From Brachionus koreanus (Eukaryota > Rotifera > Eurotatoria > Ploima > Brachionidae), in assembly GCA_016987375.1 (NCBI GenBank), contig PJRA01000011.1:1712446-1776445 (forward strand): 64,000 bases of DNA, given 5' to 3'. The notes beneath the pieces were generated by a model. That model saw only the letters and a program-made list of their open reading frames with translations. It did no database searches and was not told the DNA's origin. This document shows, piece after piece, positions 22,640-33,925 of this stretch. Both the position numbers and the translations under genes were made by a program. The first letter of the stretch is position 1, and each line of letters starts with the position of its first letter.

Positions 22640-24980
22640 TTAAAAAGGCTTCAAAAAACTTCTCTGGCTCTCTAAGAGACATTATATTTAGGGTTAAGGT
22701 TTACTAAATCGTTCACTAAAAAAAATAAATTAAGCTTTATTTAAAATGTAAAAAAAAATTTAAAAAGTGTCTGTTAAATAATTAGTGAAAATCTAAAATA
22801 ATTAAATTTTTCTAATAAAAAAATAACTTCATTAAAGGTTAATTTTTATCTTTTCTGAAAAAAATTCGTCTAATTATTTCTTGAATTCATTAGGCTAATC
22901 TAGTTTTCGATTCTGACTCATCAATAATTTTGAATTTTTCCTCTTTTAAACACTTTCTTAGACTTGAGAAAAATATTATCTATTAAATAAATATTAAATG
23001 TTCTTGTACTGCATAGCATTTAATTCAAACCAAGAATTCTAAGCTCTCTATTCAAAAATTTTTTTAAGATAACCCCAGTCCTTTAGATTCGAAGCACTCT
23101 TTAGAAGTGTTTTTCTAATTTAACTTGAAAATTCAATGAATTATATCAAAAACTAGACGTGTAAATATTTGAGTTATCGAACTTTATTTTTATGATGGTT
23201 AAAAAATAAATCTTGAAAAAATGTAGAAACAAAAAATGGTCCCTAAAAATCTACACAAAAAGTGGAATTTTATCAAGAGCTTTCTGAGTGTTAATTTGAG
23301 CTTTTAATCACGCAAAGCTGATAAACAACAGCAAGATTTTATCTAAAGATAAGCGTAAATTTTAAAATGAAAGCAACCAAAAATTGAGATGGGAAATAAT
23401 AAGAAAGCTTAAAAGGTTAACTTTTCAAAAAATTGATAATCAAAATTTGTTTAATAAAGATCATTAGTTGAAGCTAATTTTATGTTAAAATTCTGAAAGA
23501 CTACACCATTGCTAATGGTCTATTGAAGACTCAAATTTGCAGACTACGTATGATAGAAGTCGTCTTTTATTGTTTTTTGTTTGAAAAATGAGCCTTAGAT
23601 TCGATGCACAAAACTAATGAATATTTAATAAGGCTCTGATAATTTCCCCTACTGCTCTTTTTTTAATAAAATAAACTTATCGCTTAAAAAAAAGAAAATA
23701 CTTGATATTTATTTCAACTTTTTAGAGATTTTACCTTCACAAAAAACATTTCGAGTAGCTTTTTTTATCTGTAAAATTTTTAATAAGCATGAGTAATAGA
23801 CTATTGTTAATTATGCTAGTTATGCAACTAGCGACTAATAAACTAGGGATCTGTTCCACTGATAAACAAATTTTGTCTTTCTAACTTGCTTAGAATTGTA
23901 AAAAAAAACACTTGAATTCAATTATAAAAATAATATTTAAAAAAGCACTGTTTTTGATTGATTTTAATTTTTCTAAAATAACCCTACAAGCATAATATTC
24001 TATAAAGTTTCTCAATGAAAAACATAATTTGATACCTAACATTTGCCTGATTACATAAATTATTTTTTTTCTATCTGTCACTTTTTGACAAATTTTATTT
24101 AAATTAATCATTGATTGAGAAAATAACTCCATATCCATTGAGATATGTAAATATTTCCAAAATTATTGATTTTGGGTCAAATCGAATCGATTTACTATGC
24201 TAGTCAAAATTTGATTTATACTTGTTTCAATATGGTTCTCTTTCAACGGCTCTGGATAAAAGCTCATTTAACGAATCAATTAATCCCAATTATTCATATC
24301 ATATTTTATCAATTTAGAATCAAATTTATAATTAATCAAGAAAACTTTCAGATATTTTTTAAAATTAAATTCACAAATGTTAAATAAATTACTTAATTTG
24401 ATTAGGTTGAAATATTTTTATTTAATTTATAAAAAAATTGGAATATTTTTACAGGTAAATCATATGATTTTTTAAATTTTTTGTTTACAGTTAACTTTTA
24501 ACTGTTAAAAACAAAAATTTTTCAAACTATTGCAGAAAAATAGTGTTTTAGTTTCTACATTAAATAATTATGAAATAGATTTTATTAAATTAAGCCAGAT
24601 TTTTATAAATTTTTTTTTTAAACAAAAAACAATCTCAAAATATAAATTTAGCATTTTTTGATGTTATATTTTACCAATATCTTATCATAATGAAGAATGT
24701 AACGAGCCCATTACTGGTTTTCAAAAAAATTTAGAAAAGTTTATCTGATAGCAGGAATAGTGAAACTAACTGAAAAAGTAAAAAGCAGCATTAATGATGA
24801 ACGACATTTCTAAAATTCATTACCTTGCATTATTCATGACACATGGAACTCCATAACCATAACTCTTTATATTAAAATAACTATTAAATATTTAGTTAAA
24901 CACAATTGAATTTAATAATTTTATATAGAATAAATTTCAATGATAAACAATCAAAACAATAAAGTAATTTTATTAATATC
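22640..24980. other. intergenic, AT-rich
   Basis: 2.3 kb without a supportable gene. Two AT-driven ORFs around 23.9-24.4 kb look random (Ile/Leu/Phe/Lys/Asn-rich, no family resemblance). Confidence 0.5.
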
Positions 24981-24986
24981 AAAGGT

Positions 24987-25230
24987 TTGCTTCTTCAAGA
25001 TAACGCTCATCCAGACTGAATAAAAATGGTAAAAAAGAAAAATTTTAAGGGACTGAACTTATTCCATCATTCCTTCTGATTATTACCATTTATTTAAAGG
25101 ACAGCATTTAACCAGCAAAGACCAATGTTGAAGAAAGAAGTTGTGATTTTTTTGGCTCCAAAAGCCGTGAATGATGAAAGAGATTATCAGATCTATCATG
25201 GCTTTAATTTTCAACATAAATCAACATGCA
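24987..25230 (+). pseudogene. mariner transposase relic A (C-terminal half)
   Basis: Pieces of a mariner transposase are readable across stops and frame changes: LLLQDNAHPD with the second catalytic Asp, IKMVKKK, then PSDYYHLFKGQHL carrying the third catalytic position, and finally SKSRE followed by a degraded form of the family's C-terminal end. At least five stops or shifts interrupt it. Confidence 0.7.
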
Positions 25231-25499
25231 ATGTGTCCTTTTTATGAAAGATTGATTAACAATTTTTTTATAAAATCATTTAATTAGTGACAAATTTAAA
25301 TATTTAATTAAAATTAAAAAAAAAATCGCCAAAAATCTAGCTTATGATATTTAATTTTGAATGCAATGAAAAATAAAAATTGACATGTTGATCATAAAGC
25401 TATTGATCAGTCATGTATGAATATATTTCATAATTGTAATTTAGTGTAGCACTATTCTTTAAAACATTAATGACCTTCCAGATTTCCAATAAGTATTTC

Positions 25500-26270
25500 A
25501 AAAAAGATGCAGATGTTAGATATTGTTAATAAAATTTTTGAAAAAATGAATTCGCAGAAAGTTTTAGATGCGATTTGTGAATGGATACAGATATGGGCCA
25601 TGAGCTTGTGTGCTAAAAAATGAAAAGTTATGCATTTTAGAAGATTGAATGAGAGGCATGAATGAAGTACAAACAGAGTGGAGATGTTACTAGCTGCGAG
25701 AGAGACTTAGGAGTGATGGTATCATCTGATTTTAAGTGAACTTCTAAAGTAAAAAGTGCATATACAAAAGCAAATAAGATCTTAGGAATGCTTAACGCTT
25801 GTTAGGAAAGATAAGAATTTTTTCAGAAAAATTATAAACCTCTTTGGTAGGACCTCACCTAGAGTTTACGGTACAAATGTGCAATCTAAGTAAAAAGATG
25901 GATGTGAATGCACTAGAAAAGTACAGGAATGTGCAATTAAAATACTTTTGACTTTGAGAGCTATGAACTATGAAATGCGATTGTTGTGACTAAGATGGGA
26001 CTAGCAGAACTAAGTGAAAAGTGATTGGGAGGAGATTTGATTGAGATGTATAAACTAATAAATGGTTTGGAAAATACTAAGCATACCAAAGTTTCTTCAT
26101 CTGTATCGGAAGAGAAAGAACCGTGAAAAGAGAACTTTTGGATAAAAAGGTGACTTTGTGTGTATGTTGGAATTTCTAAAGGGTGATACACTTTAAGCTT
26201 GCTCTAGACTTTTGTGCTATAAATACAGATCTTGATTCATAAAAATTAGAATGAATGCTTCACTTGAAGA
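25500..26270 (+). pseudogene. CR1-like non-LTR reverse-transcriptase relic
   Basis: Across many stops the plus strand shows the thumb/C-terminal region of a CR1-like RT: VLDAICEWIQIWAMSLCAKK, KVMHFRRLNERHE, ERDLGVMVSSDFK, KANKILGMLN and LIEMYKLINGLE. It is heavily mutated and distinct in sequence from the 16 kb and 58 kb family. It sits between two mariner relics in the same orientation. Confidence 0.75.
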
Positions 26271-26317
26271 AAAATATTCTTCTTTGGTCAAATGAAAACT
26301 AGTTTAGTTTCTTTGAA

Positions 26318-26540
26318 ATAGAAGAGCTTGAAGGAATTAAACTTTTTCCATCATTTATTCTTGATTAAGATTTTTAATTCTCAAATGACGACATTTTAAT
26401 AACTAAAACCAAGTTCAAGAAGAATATCATTAGTTTTAAAACATTAAAATTAGTGAATGCTCTAAAAGCCGTGAATTATGAAAGAGAGGAATCCAACCAC
26501 TCGCTGATAGATTACTTAAGACAAAGAGTATAATGTTTTT
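26318..26540 (+). pseudogene. mariner transposase relic B (C-terminal half)
   Basis: A second degenerate copy, recognisable by the same C-terminal signature (SKSREL, stop, KRGIQPLADR) near 26462-26520 and an upstream stretch (ELEGIKLFPSF) aligned with relic A's GLNLFHHSF region. The segment CTCTAAAAGCCGTGAATTAT is a near repeat of 25.16 kb. Confidence 0.6.
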
Positions 26541-26904
26541 CATTTTGGAGACAACTAAATCAACTATTCTTTTTTTTTTTGATTAAATAAAAAATATTAA
26601 AATAAAAATTAAAATTTTTTTAAGAAAATAAAATAAAATTAACTAATAAATTAAAGAAAATAATATATTTATTTATCCAAAAGGAGTTTAGTCTAAGAAA
26701 TTCATAAAAGGCATCAAATTTATATATATATATAACATATAAGACGCCAAATGTTTAATCAACCTATGGACGAAAAATACTTGTGAAAAAAAAATTTTAT
26801 CATCTTTTTTTTGTTGGCCAAACCTGATTTATTTAATTTGCTTTTGAATCAAACGTATTTTTAAAAAAAACTAATTTATTAAAAATTTATTTAAATCTGA
26901 TATT
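26541..26904. other. intergenic, AT-rich, short TA tract
   Basis: Contains a short (TA)n tract near 26722-26733 and the probable 3' flank of the next gene; nothing else. Confidence 0.5.
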
Positions 26905-27405
26905 TTAATCAATTAATTCGTCAAGCCAGTCATCAATATTCTGCTCTTTTATCTCTACTGACTTAAGAATTATGTTGTCATTTTTCTGACTTTTATTCTC
27001 AGCTTGGTCAATTTTTGAATCTTTTATTTGACTTTCCATAAATTTTTCTTCATTTAAAGCCTCTTTAGCATCAAAATATTCGATTAAATCATGATTGAAA
27101 TAATCATTTATCTCAAAGTCTCGATCATGCAGAAAATTTTTATAAAAAGCTTTACATTTGAGCGAAAGACCAAGTTTATTTGTGTCTAAAACGAATAAAT
27201 CATGGCTAGATTTTAGTTCAGCGACATTTTTGATCATAGTTTTCGAAATATCAAACGATTGGGTCAGTAAACTTTTAAAGTCTGTGGTATCACTTAAAGG
27301 CTCAAAGTCATCTTCATTTAAATCAGCATACTTATTGCTAGAACTTGAAATTTTTCGGCATGTTTCCTTTTTGCTCTCTTTTCCGGATTGTTTTGATTTT
27401 TTCAT
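26905..27405 (-). CDS. small acidic protein of unknown function
   Basis: 166-aa single-exon ORF starting at ATG 27405. The N-terminus is Lys/Ser-rich (MKKSKQSGKESKKETCRK), the middle contains FDISKTMIKNVAELKSSHDL and KCKAFYKNFLHDRDFEINDYF, and the protein ends in an acidic NIDDWLDELID. The DDWLDELI tail resembles the short acidic WLD motif at the C-terminus of the apoptosis regulator Aven, but the rest is not recognisably Aven, so I leave it unnamed. Composition is less extreme than the surrounding random ORFs and the charge pattern is ordered, supporting a real gene. No membrane segment or signal peptide. Confidence 0.6.
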   Translation of the reverse strand: MKKSKQSGKESKKETCRKISSSSNKYADLNEDDFEPLSDTTDFKSLLTQSFDISKTMIKNVAELKSSHDLFVLDTNKLGLSLKCKAFYKNFLHDRDFEINDYFNHDLIEYFDAKEALNEEKFMESQIKDSKIDQAENKSQKNDNIILKSVEIKEQNIDDWLDELID

Positions 27406-27531
27406 TTTTTTTTTAAATTTTATTCTAAATTCTTAGATTTTAAATTTTAGACATTTGATTAAAAATAGTCATAAAAAATTTATTCAAAAATAAATTTACA
27501 AAATTTTAATAATTTAAATTAAACATAAAAA

Positions 27532-28321
27532 TTAATTTGATTTGAGAAATGATTTAGAGTTTTTGATTTTTACGAATAGCTTTTTAAATTTTGAATTAGC
27601 TTCATCATTTATTTTAATTTCAACAGGTTCAAAATGATTTTCGTCAATTGAATTTACATTGGTAGAGTTTTTGTCGGTCGCGTTTACTGATCGTTCATTT
27701 GGATTAGAAGATCCCAAACCAGGACTAGTCGGAGGACTGGAGCCAATTCCAGAACCCATGTCCGAATTTCTTAAACTGAACAATTTAACCATGTACCCAG
27801 TTCCCTCACTATCAAACCAAGTTCCATAGCCATATTCATAAAAGTCATAGATTTTTATACCCTTTGGTGTGCAATCATATAAAATATCATAAGCGTGTGA
27901 ATTTTTGTATGGCAAAAAATTATTAAAGCAAATTTTTGATCCAAAATATTCTATTTTTTAATAAAGACAAAAGCTTTAAAAAAAATTTCTGAAAAAAAAA
28001 ATTTTTTTTACTCTTGGCTGATTTAAGATATCCCTGAATTCTATATGCATATCCAATAAACCTGTTGCATGTACGAAAATAAGGTGTAATGAGAGACCTT
28101 CTTAGTGCAAGCTGATATGCTGCGTAATTAGCAGCGTCCATTAGCGGCAGACTGTATTCTATCTTTCGATAGCCGTGCCTGGCGCGGTCCAAATTCATTT
28201 TAATCAATTGATCCAATTCATATTCATCCAAGCCTTTTCTAGTCGGTTTTACATAGTTATTTGAGGAACAAATCGTGCTGCTGATTATCACAAAAAAGCT
28301 TAGCAATGCTACCAAATTCAT
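27532..28321 (-). CDS. secreted protein, weakly CAP/SCP-like, unknown function
   Basis: Two exons, 28321-28012 and 27950-27532, join in frame (A|AA) to give 242 aa. Residues 1-19 (MNLVALLSFFVIISSTICS) are a clear signal peptide. LIKMNLDRARHGYRKIEYS and MDAANYAAYQLALRR resemble the first helices of CAP/SCP domains (an LN..R..HG start and an A..YA..LA helix), but the CAP signature GHFTQ box is not visible. The second exon has ILYDCTPKGIKIYDFYEYG and GTWFDSEGTGYMVKLF, then a Ser/Pro/Asn-rich linker and a basic tail. CAP membership is therefore only a possibility. Confidence 0.6.
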
Positions 28322-28516
28322 GATTAAATGATGAGCTTTTTTTAATTCAATAAAATTAATAGTTTTTATAGCTAAGTTTAAGGAGAGTTCTTTTTTTCAA
28401 ACAATGAATTAGGATGGTAAAAATACAAGCTTAGCTTCGAGATTAAATTTGTGAAATCAGAAAATTTATTTTAACTTAATCAAAAAAGTAGACAAAAAAA
28501 AATACAAAATATTTTT

Positions 28517-29113
28517 TTAGTTTTTAGCTTTGACCAAAGTAACCACTTCACCACAATTGTCTATGCGGACCATTTGAGAGACTTGACCATCATCTGTGCC
28601 GCACTGTTCAACTAAGGACAAAATTTCCATTCCTTGAAGAACTCGACCAAAAACAACGTGCTTATTATCTAAGTGTGGAGTGGGCATTGTGGTGATAAAA
28701 AATTGACTGCCATTGGTGTCTTTGCCTGAGTTTGCCATGGACAAAAGACCTGGTCTGTCGTGTTTGAACTCGAAAGACTCGTCTTCAAAATGATCGCCAT
28801 AAATGCTCGAACCACCGGTTCCGTCCGACTTTTCGAAGTCTCCACCCTGGCACATAAAGCCTGGTATGATGCGATGAAAATACGAATATCTATAGCCAAA
28901 GCCATACAAGTGAGTGCACAAAGCGCGGAAATTTTCAGCGGTTTTTGGAACAGCGCTGTTAAAAAGCTCGAATACAATCCGACCAACTGGTTGTTCTTCG
29001 ATCGAAATGTCAAAAAATACTCTCGGATGATCAGGTCTGCTGGCAGACACTAAAATTCTAGTACTTAAAAAAAAAAATTTTATTTTTTTAAATTAAAAAA
29101 AAAACTATTTACT
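28517..29113 (-). CDS. cyclophilin-type peptidyl-prolyl isomerase (177 aa)
   Basis: Catalyses cis-trans isomerisation of X-Pro bonds. Coding sequence: a single A at 29113 plus 29049-28517, so the start codon ATG is split A|TG by an intron, with an in-frame TAG just upstream. The product begins [17 protein letters not shown]. Active-site segments: [16 protein letters not shown] (Arg and Phe conserved), [37 protein letters not shown] and [12 protein letters not shown]. The cyclosporin-contacting Trp of cyclophilin A is His here (PTPHLD), as in the Cyp40/PPID type. There is no TPR tail, signal peptide or other domain, so a cytosolic or nuclear single-domain enzyme is expected. Confidence 0.92.
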
Positions 29114-29311
29114 CTATCTCGTGACTTTGTTGGTCCCCTGATCGAGCTCTGGCTAAATTACTCATCTTTTTTTTTGCGGTTTTTTAAAATCTATTTTTCC
29201 TTTTAAATTTAACTAAAATAAAATTTAAATAAAATAAAAAATTATTTTTTATTAGTCTTTTAAATTTTTTTATACAACTAAATATTAAAAAAAAAAAAAT
29301 TAAATTTTAAT
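29114..29311. other. cyclophilin 5' UTR exon and short spacer
   Basis: The transcribed stretch 29113-29174 upstream of the split start contains an earlier ATG (29174) opening a short upstream frame that would overlap the main start after splicing. The rest is AT-rich spacer before the 3' end of the next gene. Confidence 0.45.
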
Positions 29312-31551
29312 CTAGTTTAATCTATTCAAAATCCTAGGTTGTGGTGCAAAATTTTGATAAGTAGAAATTTTTTGATTTGGAGCCGCTTCTGAATAGAATT
29401 TTTTCAACTCAACCAAATCTTTAATTAAAACCTGAACCTTATTTTGTATAGAAGAAATGTTCTTTAAGTTAAAATTATCATTTCCTTGGTTTTCAAATAA
29501 AAGAATTTTTTCCAATTTTGGCCAATAATGATTTGGATCCTGCAATAATTGAGTGTGTAGCTGCTTAAGGCGATTCCTTATATGAGGATTGCTCATAATT
29601 ACATTAAACTGACTAGATAGCTCCGAATCGGTCAGATTGACCGAGTCCGAGACTAGCTTAAGTAATTTTTGGTACAAGAGTGCATTTGGAGAACTAGGAC
29701 CAGCCTGTGTCTCGGACACTGGCTTCACTGTTAATGGTGTTGTTAAAGGCACACTGTTTTCTTTAGATATTATCTTTGGCAATGGGTTAACAGTTGCCTT
29801 TGGCTGATCTAGATTCACTTTGGCACCACAATTAGGAAAATTAGAAGAAAAATTCTGTGCTGTGTTCATCATTGGCGCAACTTGGCTCTTCGTTTGTTGA
29901 CTTAGTCCCGGCTTCAAAGGACTTAAAATATAAAATCTATTTTAATTTTCTTATCAAACAATAATAAGCTTTTGAAATAAATTTTATTAATGATAAATTT
30001 TGGTCACACTCGGCCGATTTCAGATGACATTTTTTTAATTAACAACCCAACAATAGCAACAACAACAACATAAATGAAAGAAAAAATTTTTTTCATGTTC
30101 ATCAAAAAAAAATTAGGCTATAGATACTTTGGCTATTGACTTGAGGACACATTTATTTCAAAAGTTTAATTTGTCTAATTTTAAATTACTATTTATTTTC
30201 GCTATTAATCAATTTTTGGTTCAATTGATTATTTTTAGTAGCAGGCATATTTTTTAATTGATTATTCTAAAAAGATAAATGATATTTAATTTTTTAAAAT
30301 TTAAAAAAAAAATCTAGTGACTTTTATAAAATTTGAATAATCAGTGACAGTGAATAGTTGGTCGTCAGTTTGAATAAATTGATCCAGACTATACTCGTCA
30401 TACTCAGTTTGATCATAATGAGAGCCCGAATAGATAATGGGCCTGAGGACAGTGTTTTGCTGCTGCTTTAGATTTTTTTCCAAGGTTGATTGAGCATTCT
30501 GTAGCCGAGCAATTTCGGCTTTGAGCAAATCCATTTGGCTTCTGAGTTCGGAAACAAGCTTTGACTCGGCCTCGGGACATGTGCCAGCTTCACTGGTTTG
30601 AACGGCCTCAGTTTTGGCATTCAATTTTCTTTCCGGTGATAAGTCTTTCTTAAAACTTACCGACTTGGAATCAATAGACTGTGACTTAAAATTAAACTTA
30701 ATAAAATAAAAAACACCCAATTTTCTCATACTCTTTGGTTGTTGGGAAAAAATTTTTGTCCAACTTGGGGCAACGGGTTGCTAGTCTCTTCACTTAAATG
30801 TAAAAATGAAAATTTAAATAAAAAAAAAAAAATTTTTATACATTTTTCTAGGACGACGAGAGCGATTAAATTCGTCTAATCGCTCTCTTTCTACTTGATA
30901 GGCCCAGTCGAGTTTGGCCGGCCTATGCCAATGACGTCTCTCGTAGCCAGGCTCGTATTGATACGCAGATCTGTTATAAAAATCCACCATTTCAATTAGC
31001 CTTAAACAAAAAGCTTAATAAATTCCTTTAGTTCCGTATTGCATACTCTCTATTCTTGTAATAGTTATTGTTTCTCTTGTAAGCCATGCGTAACATTTCT
31101 TGTTCATCCACAACTTAAAAATAATAAAGCAAACTAAAAAAAATTTTTTTTCTATTTTTATTAAAAAAAAGATAAATTGAATATGAAACTAAATTTAAGG
31201 GGGTTAATTAAACGATGGAAATTAGACTAGTAGAAATTTTTATTTACCCAAATTTTGAGGACAATTAAAATTTTTATTTATTGAATTAGTCGTATAGTCA
31301 TTTTGGGCTCTATTAGCAAATGCTTTGTCGACCGACTTGGCTCTCAACCTCATACTAAACTCATTTTCATATATTCTTTTGAATTCGTTGGACTGGTCGC
31401 TTTTAAGCGACAAGTCCGTGTTAGCCATGTCCGCATTCGATTTGCATCGATATATTTTATTAGTATCAGCTGTCTGAGACTGTTGGATGCTGAATACTTT
31501 TGTTGGAACATACATGGAACTTTTGCTGCTTTCTTCGTTCATTAAATCCAT
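29312..31551 (-). CDS. 7-exon coiled-coil protein, unknown family (544 aa)
   Basis: Exons 31551-31248, 31113-31047, 31000-30842, 30792-30732, 30678-30322, 30266-30190 and 29921-29312 join in frame throughout (1635 nt). The fifth donor (AAA|GTCACT) is weak; an earlier GT (after LFT) is possible. N-terminus MDLMNEESSKSSMYVPTKVF; exon 3 carries a basic/aromatic patch RRHWHRPAKLDWAYQVERER; exon 5 a coiled coil (KLVSELRSQMDLLKAEIARL) and an acidic-aromatic EYDEYSLDQFIQTDDQLF. The last exon has a Pro/Gln-rich linker and helical ALLYQKLLKLVSDSVNL and HIRNRLKQLHTQLLQDP. No signal peptide, membrane segment or catalytic motif. Without the phase-matching sixth exon this would look like two genes; two separate genes remain the alternative. 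Confidence 0.6.
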
Positions 31552-32419
31552 TTTTAAAACTAATTTGTTGTTAATCTATAAGAAAAATTAGCGTCTTTAA
31601 ATACTTTGTTTCTTAGGGCGTAAAATTTTTTAAATATAATCGGCATCTATGCTTATTAAAGTATTGGTCAATCAAGCAAATTGAAATTTTTCTTTCAAAT
31701 TGCTTTTGGCTTGTTAGTACATTTATCAAGTTAAAATGACAAATAATTCTGTAAATATTACTTTAAACTCTAACCATATCTAAGTATTTTTTTGCAAAAT
31801 TAAAAAAAAAAATTCTAAATTATCACAATTTGTTATTCAATATTTTTCTCAATGGCCGATGGAGCCCGAATCTAATTTTATTTTTATTGATTGATAATTC
31901 AAAATTAAAATGCATAGCTTGATAAAAGCAAAAAAGCTTTAAAAATAAACCATAAATGAAAATTAAATAAGAAAATTTTAAATTTAATTAATATTAACAA
32001 TAAACAGAATAAAATTAAAGTTATTGTTAAATTGACATTTTTCTTTTCTAAAATGAATATGAGTAATTTTAATTAAAAAACACAAGCATCTGGTCAAAAA
32101 GATTTTTTTTAATTTAAATTTAGTTCCAAAGGTTTCGCATTATCGAACAATTTTTTTCCAATTTGTGCACAATAATACTTTAAAAGGAAATCTAATAGCG
32201 AAAATTTATTAAAGAAATTTGTTAGATCAAATTTTAAAAGCTTTCAATACCCTTGATTTTTTGCTTCAAACAAAGCTCTTTTAAAACTTTTATTTATAGA
32301 TTAAATTTAAATATTACAATACAAGAGAATTAATTTTATTTTGAATTTTGTTTTTCAATTAAAAATTAAAATTTTTTTCTTTATGTGCTCCTTGTTGGAG
32401 TATAGGATCATTTAATTTA
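31552..32419. other. intergenic, AT-rich
   Basis: No gene recognised; probable promoter side of the 7-exon gene. Confidence 0.4.
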
Positions 32420-32637
32420 CGGCAATTTGTATTCATTTAGTGGGATGTTGTTTTATTGATGGCATTGACTTTCCAGGTATAAAAACTAAACGATTTGTAA
32501 GGAAAGTTAAATTAAAAAAAGTAAAGCAGGTTTATGGGATGAATTAGTATTTATGAGCTGTAAATTGAAGAATTTTTTACATGTTTTTTTTTGGTATTTA
32601 AGGAAACAACACCTTACTAAATCAATACAAATTGCCG
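32420..32637. mobile_element. 218-bp MITE, ~33-bp terminal inverted repeats
   Basis: Left end CGGCAATTTGTATTCATTTA (from 32420) pairs with the inverted right end finishing ATTGCCG at 32637. The match extends about 33 bp with four or five differences. No coding capacity. Confidence 0.75.
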
Positions 32638-33013
32638 AGTCCAAAGAATAGCTACAACTACAAAAAGTTCACTCTGTACAGAAGCAATCGGGATTTGTTT
32701 GAGCAGTGGGTTTGTCATGGCATTTGAAAAAAAACTATGTTATATTTTACAATTACAATTAATCAAAATAAATCTTATTGACGCTGTGTTTCTTTTTTAT
32801 TTTTGTTAATAGTTTTTGAAAGAATATAACACTTTAACTTTAAAATTTTTTGTCGATGTTGAAGTATTTTGAATACCCAACATCAATCAGGAGGTCAAGG
32901 GTTCAAATTCCCATTAAGTTCAAGCTACAAATACGATATCTAACTACACGACCGTTCAAGAATTAAAATAGTTACAAAAAGGAGCAAAAAGCACGTAAGG
33001 AACAATTTTGTGA

Positions 33014-33925
33014 TTGAATAAAGTGCTAGGAAAATTTTTTATCTTCTATATCAGTTCAATTCTAGTTTCTATAGAGACTGCTATAAAGGCTCTAAAAAAT
33101 AGAAAAGTCCCCGGTATTGACGGGATAACAGCAAAAATGTTGAAAGTTGATGGTAGGATCACAATAGGGGTACTACACGATCTCTTCAGTAGAATATGGC
33201 ATCAAGAAATTATATCAGAGGACTGGTCAAAAGGCCTGATAGTCAAACTTCCAAAGAAAGGCAACAAAATGATCTGTGATAATTGGAGACGAATAAAACT
33301 GCTACCAATATCAAGCAAGGCCTTCTGCAGCATAATTCTGGAAAGAATCAGAAATTCTTTCGATGCTACAATCAGAGAAGAAAAAGCAGGATTTAGACGA
33401 GGGAGAGAAATTCGAGTGTAGTGTGATTCTGGAAAAAGGGTATTCTGAGAACTTCAAAGTTTTTACAGGAGTCAGGCAAGGGTGCGTTCTCTCTCTAACA
33501 CTATTCCTAATAGTAATTGATTATGTAATGAAGAAAACAACTGTTAGTGCCAGAGGTATACAATGGGGATTAACAACCAAGCTTGAAGACTTAGACTTTG
33601 CGGATGACCTGGTGTTAATATCTAGTACAGAAGAACATATACATATGAAGACACAAGATTTGGCGAACAACGTAAAACCAACTGGACTCGAAATAAATGT
33701 TGCCAAAACGAAAGTTATGTGCATAAACACTAAATAGGACACCCCGATCACCATTGATGATTCACAAGTCGAGTGTGTAAACGAATTTACATACTTAGGA
33801 AGCACCATTAGTACAACAATGGGAGCACAAAGAGACATAAAGAAAAGACTTGCTAAAGCAAATATTACAATTGCATATTCTATAGAAGGCGATGAAAAAA
33901 AAATTAAAAAAGAATGTAGTGCATA
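33014..33925 (+). mobile_element. non-LTR retrotransposon RT, internally deleted
   Basis: Fingers-to-thumb region of a non-LTR reverse transcriptase: AIKALKNRKVPGIDGITAKM, WSKGLIVKLPKKG and EKAGFRRGRE. The frame then changes near 33405 and continues as KFECSVILEKGYSENF, GVRQGCVLS and DLDFADDLVLIS with the catalytic FADD of motif C. The stretch that should lie between GFRRGR and the SVILEKG segment, roughly 65-75 residues including catalytic motif A, is absent. An in-frame TAG at 33735-33737 replaces a Leu codon present in the copy at 1-327. Homology ends near 33885, 5' of where the other copy continues. Inactive. Confidence 0.92.

Noticed and set aside
23890..24387. Two ORFs of 73-82 codons on opposite strands
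   Set aside because: Composition is that of random AT-rich DNA; no motif, signal peptide or splice context.
26722..26733. (TA)n tract as a microsatellite feature
   Set aside because: Too short to be notable in this base composition.
32888..32915. GGTTCAAATTCCC resembles a tRNA B box
   Set aside because: It has one extra base relative to the consensus, the T-stem does not pair over five bases, and no A box or acceptor stem is found upstream.
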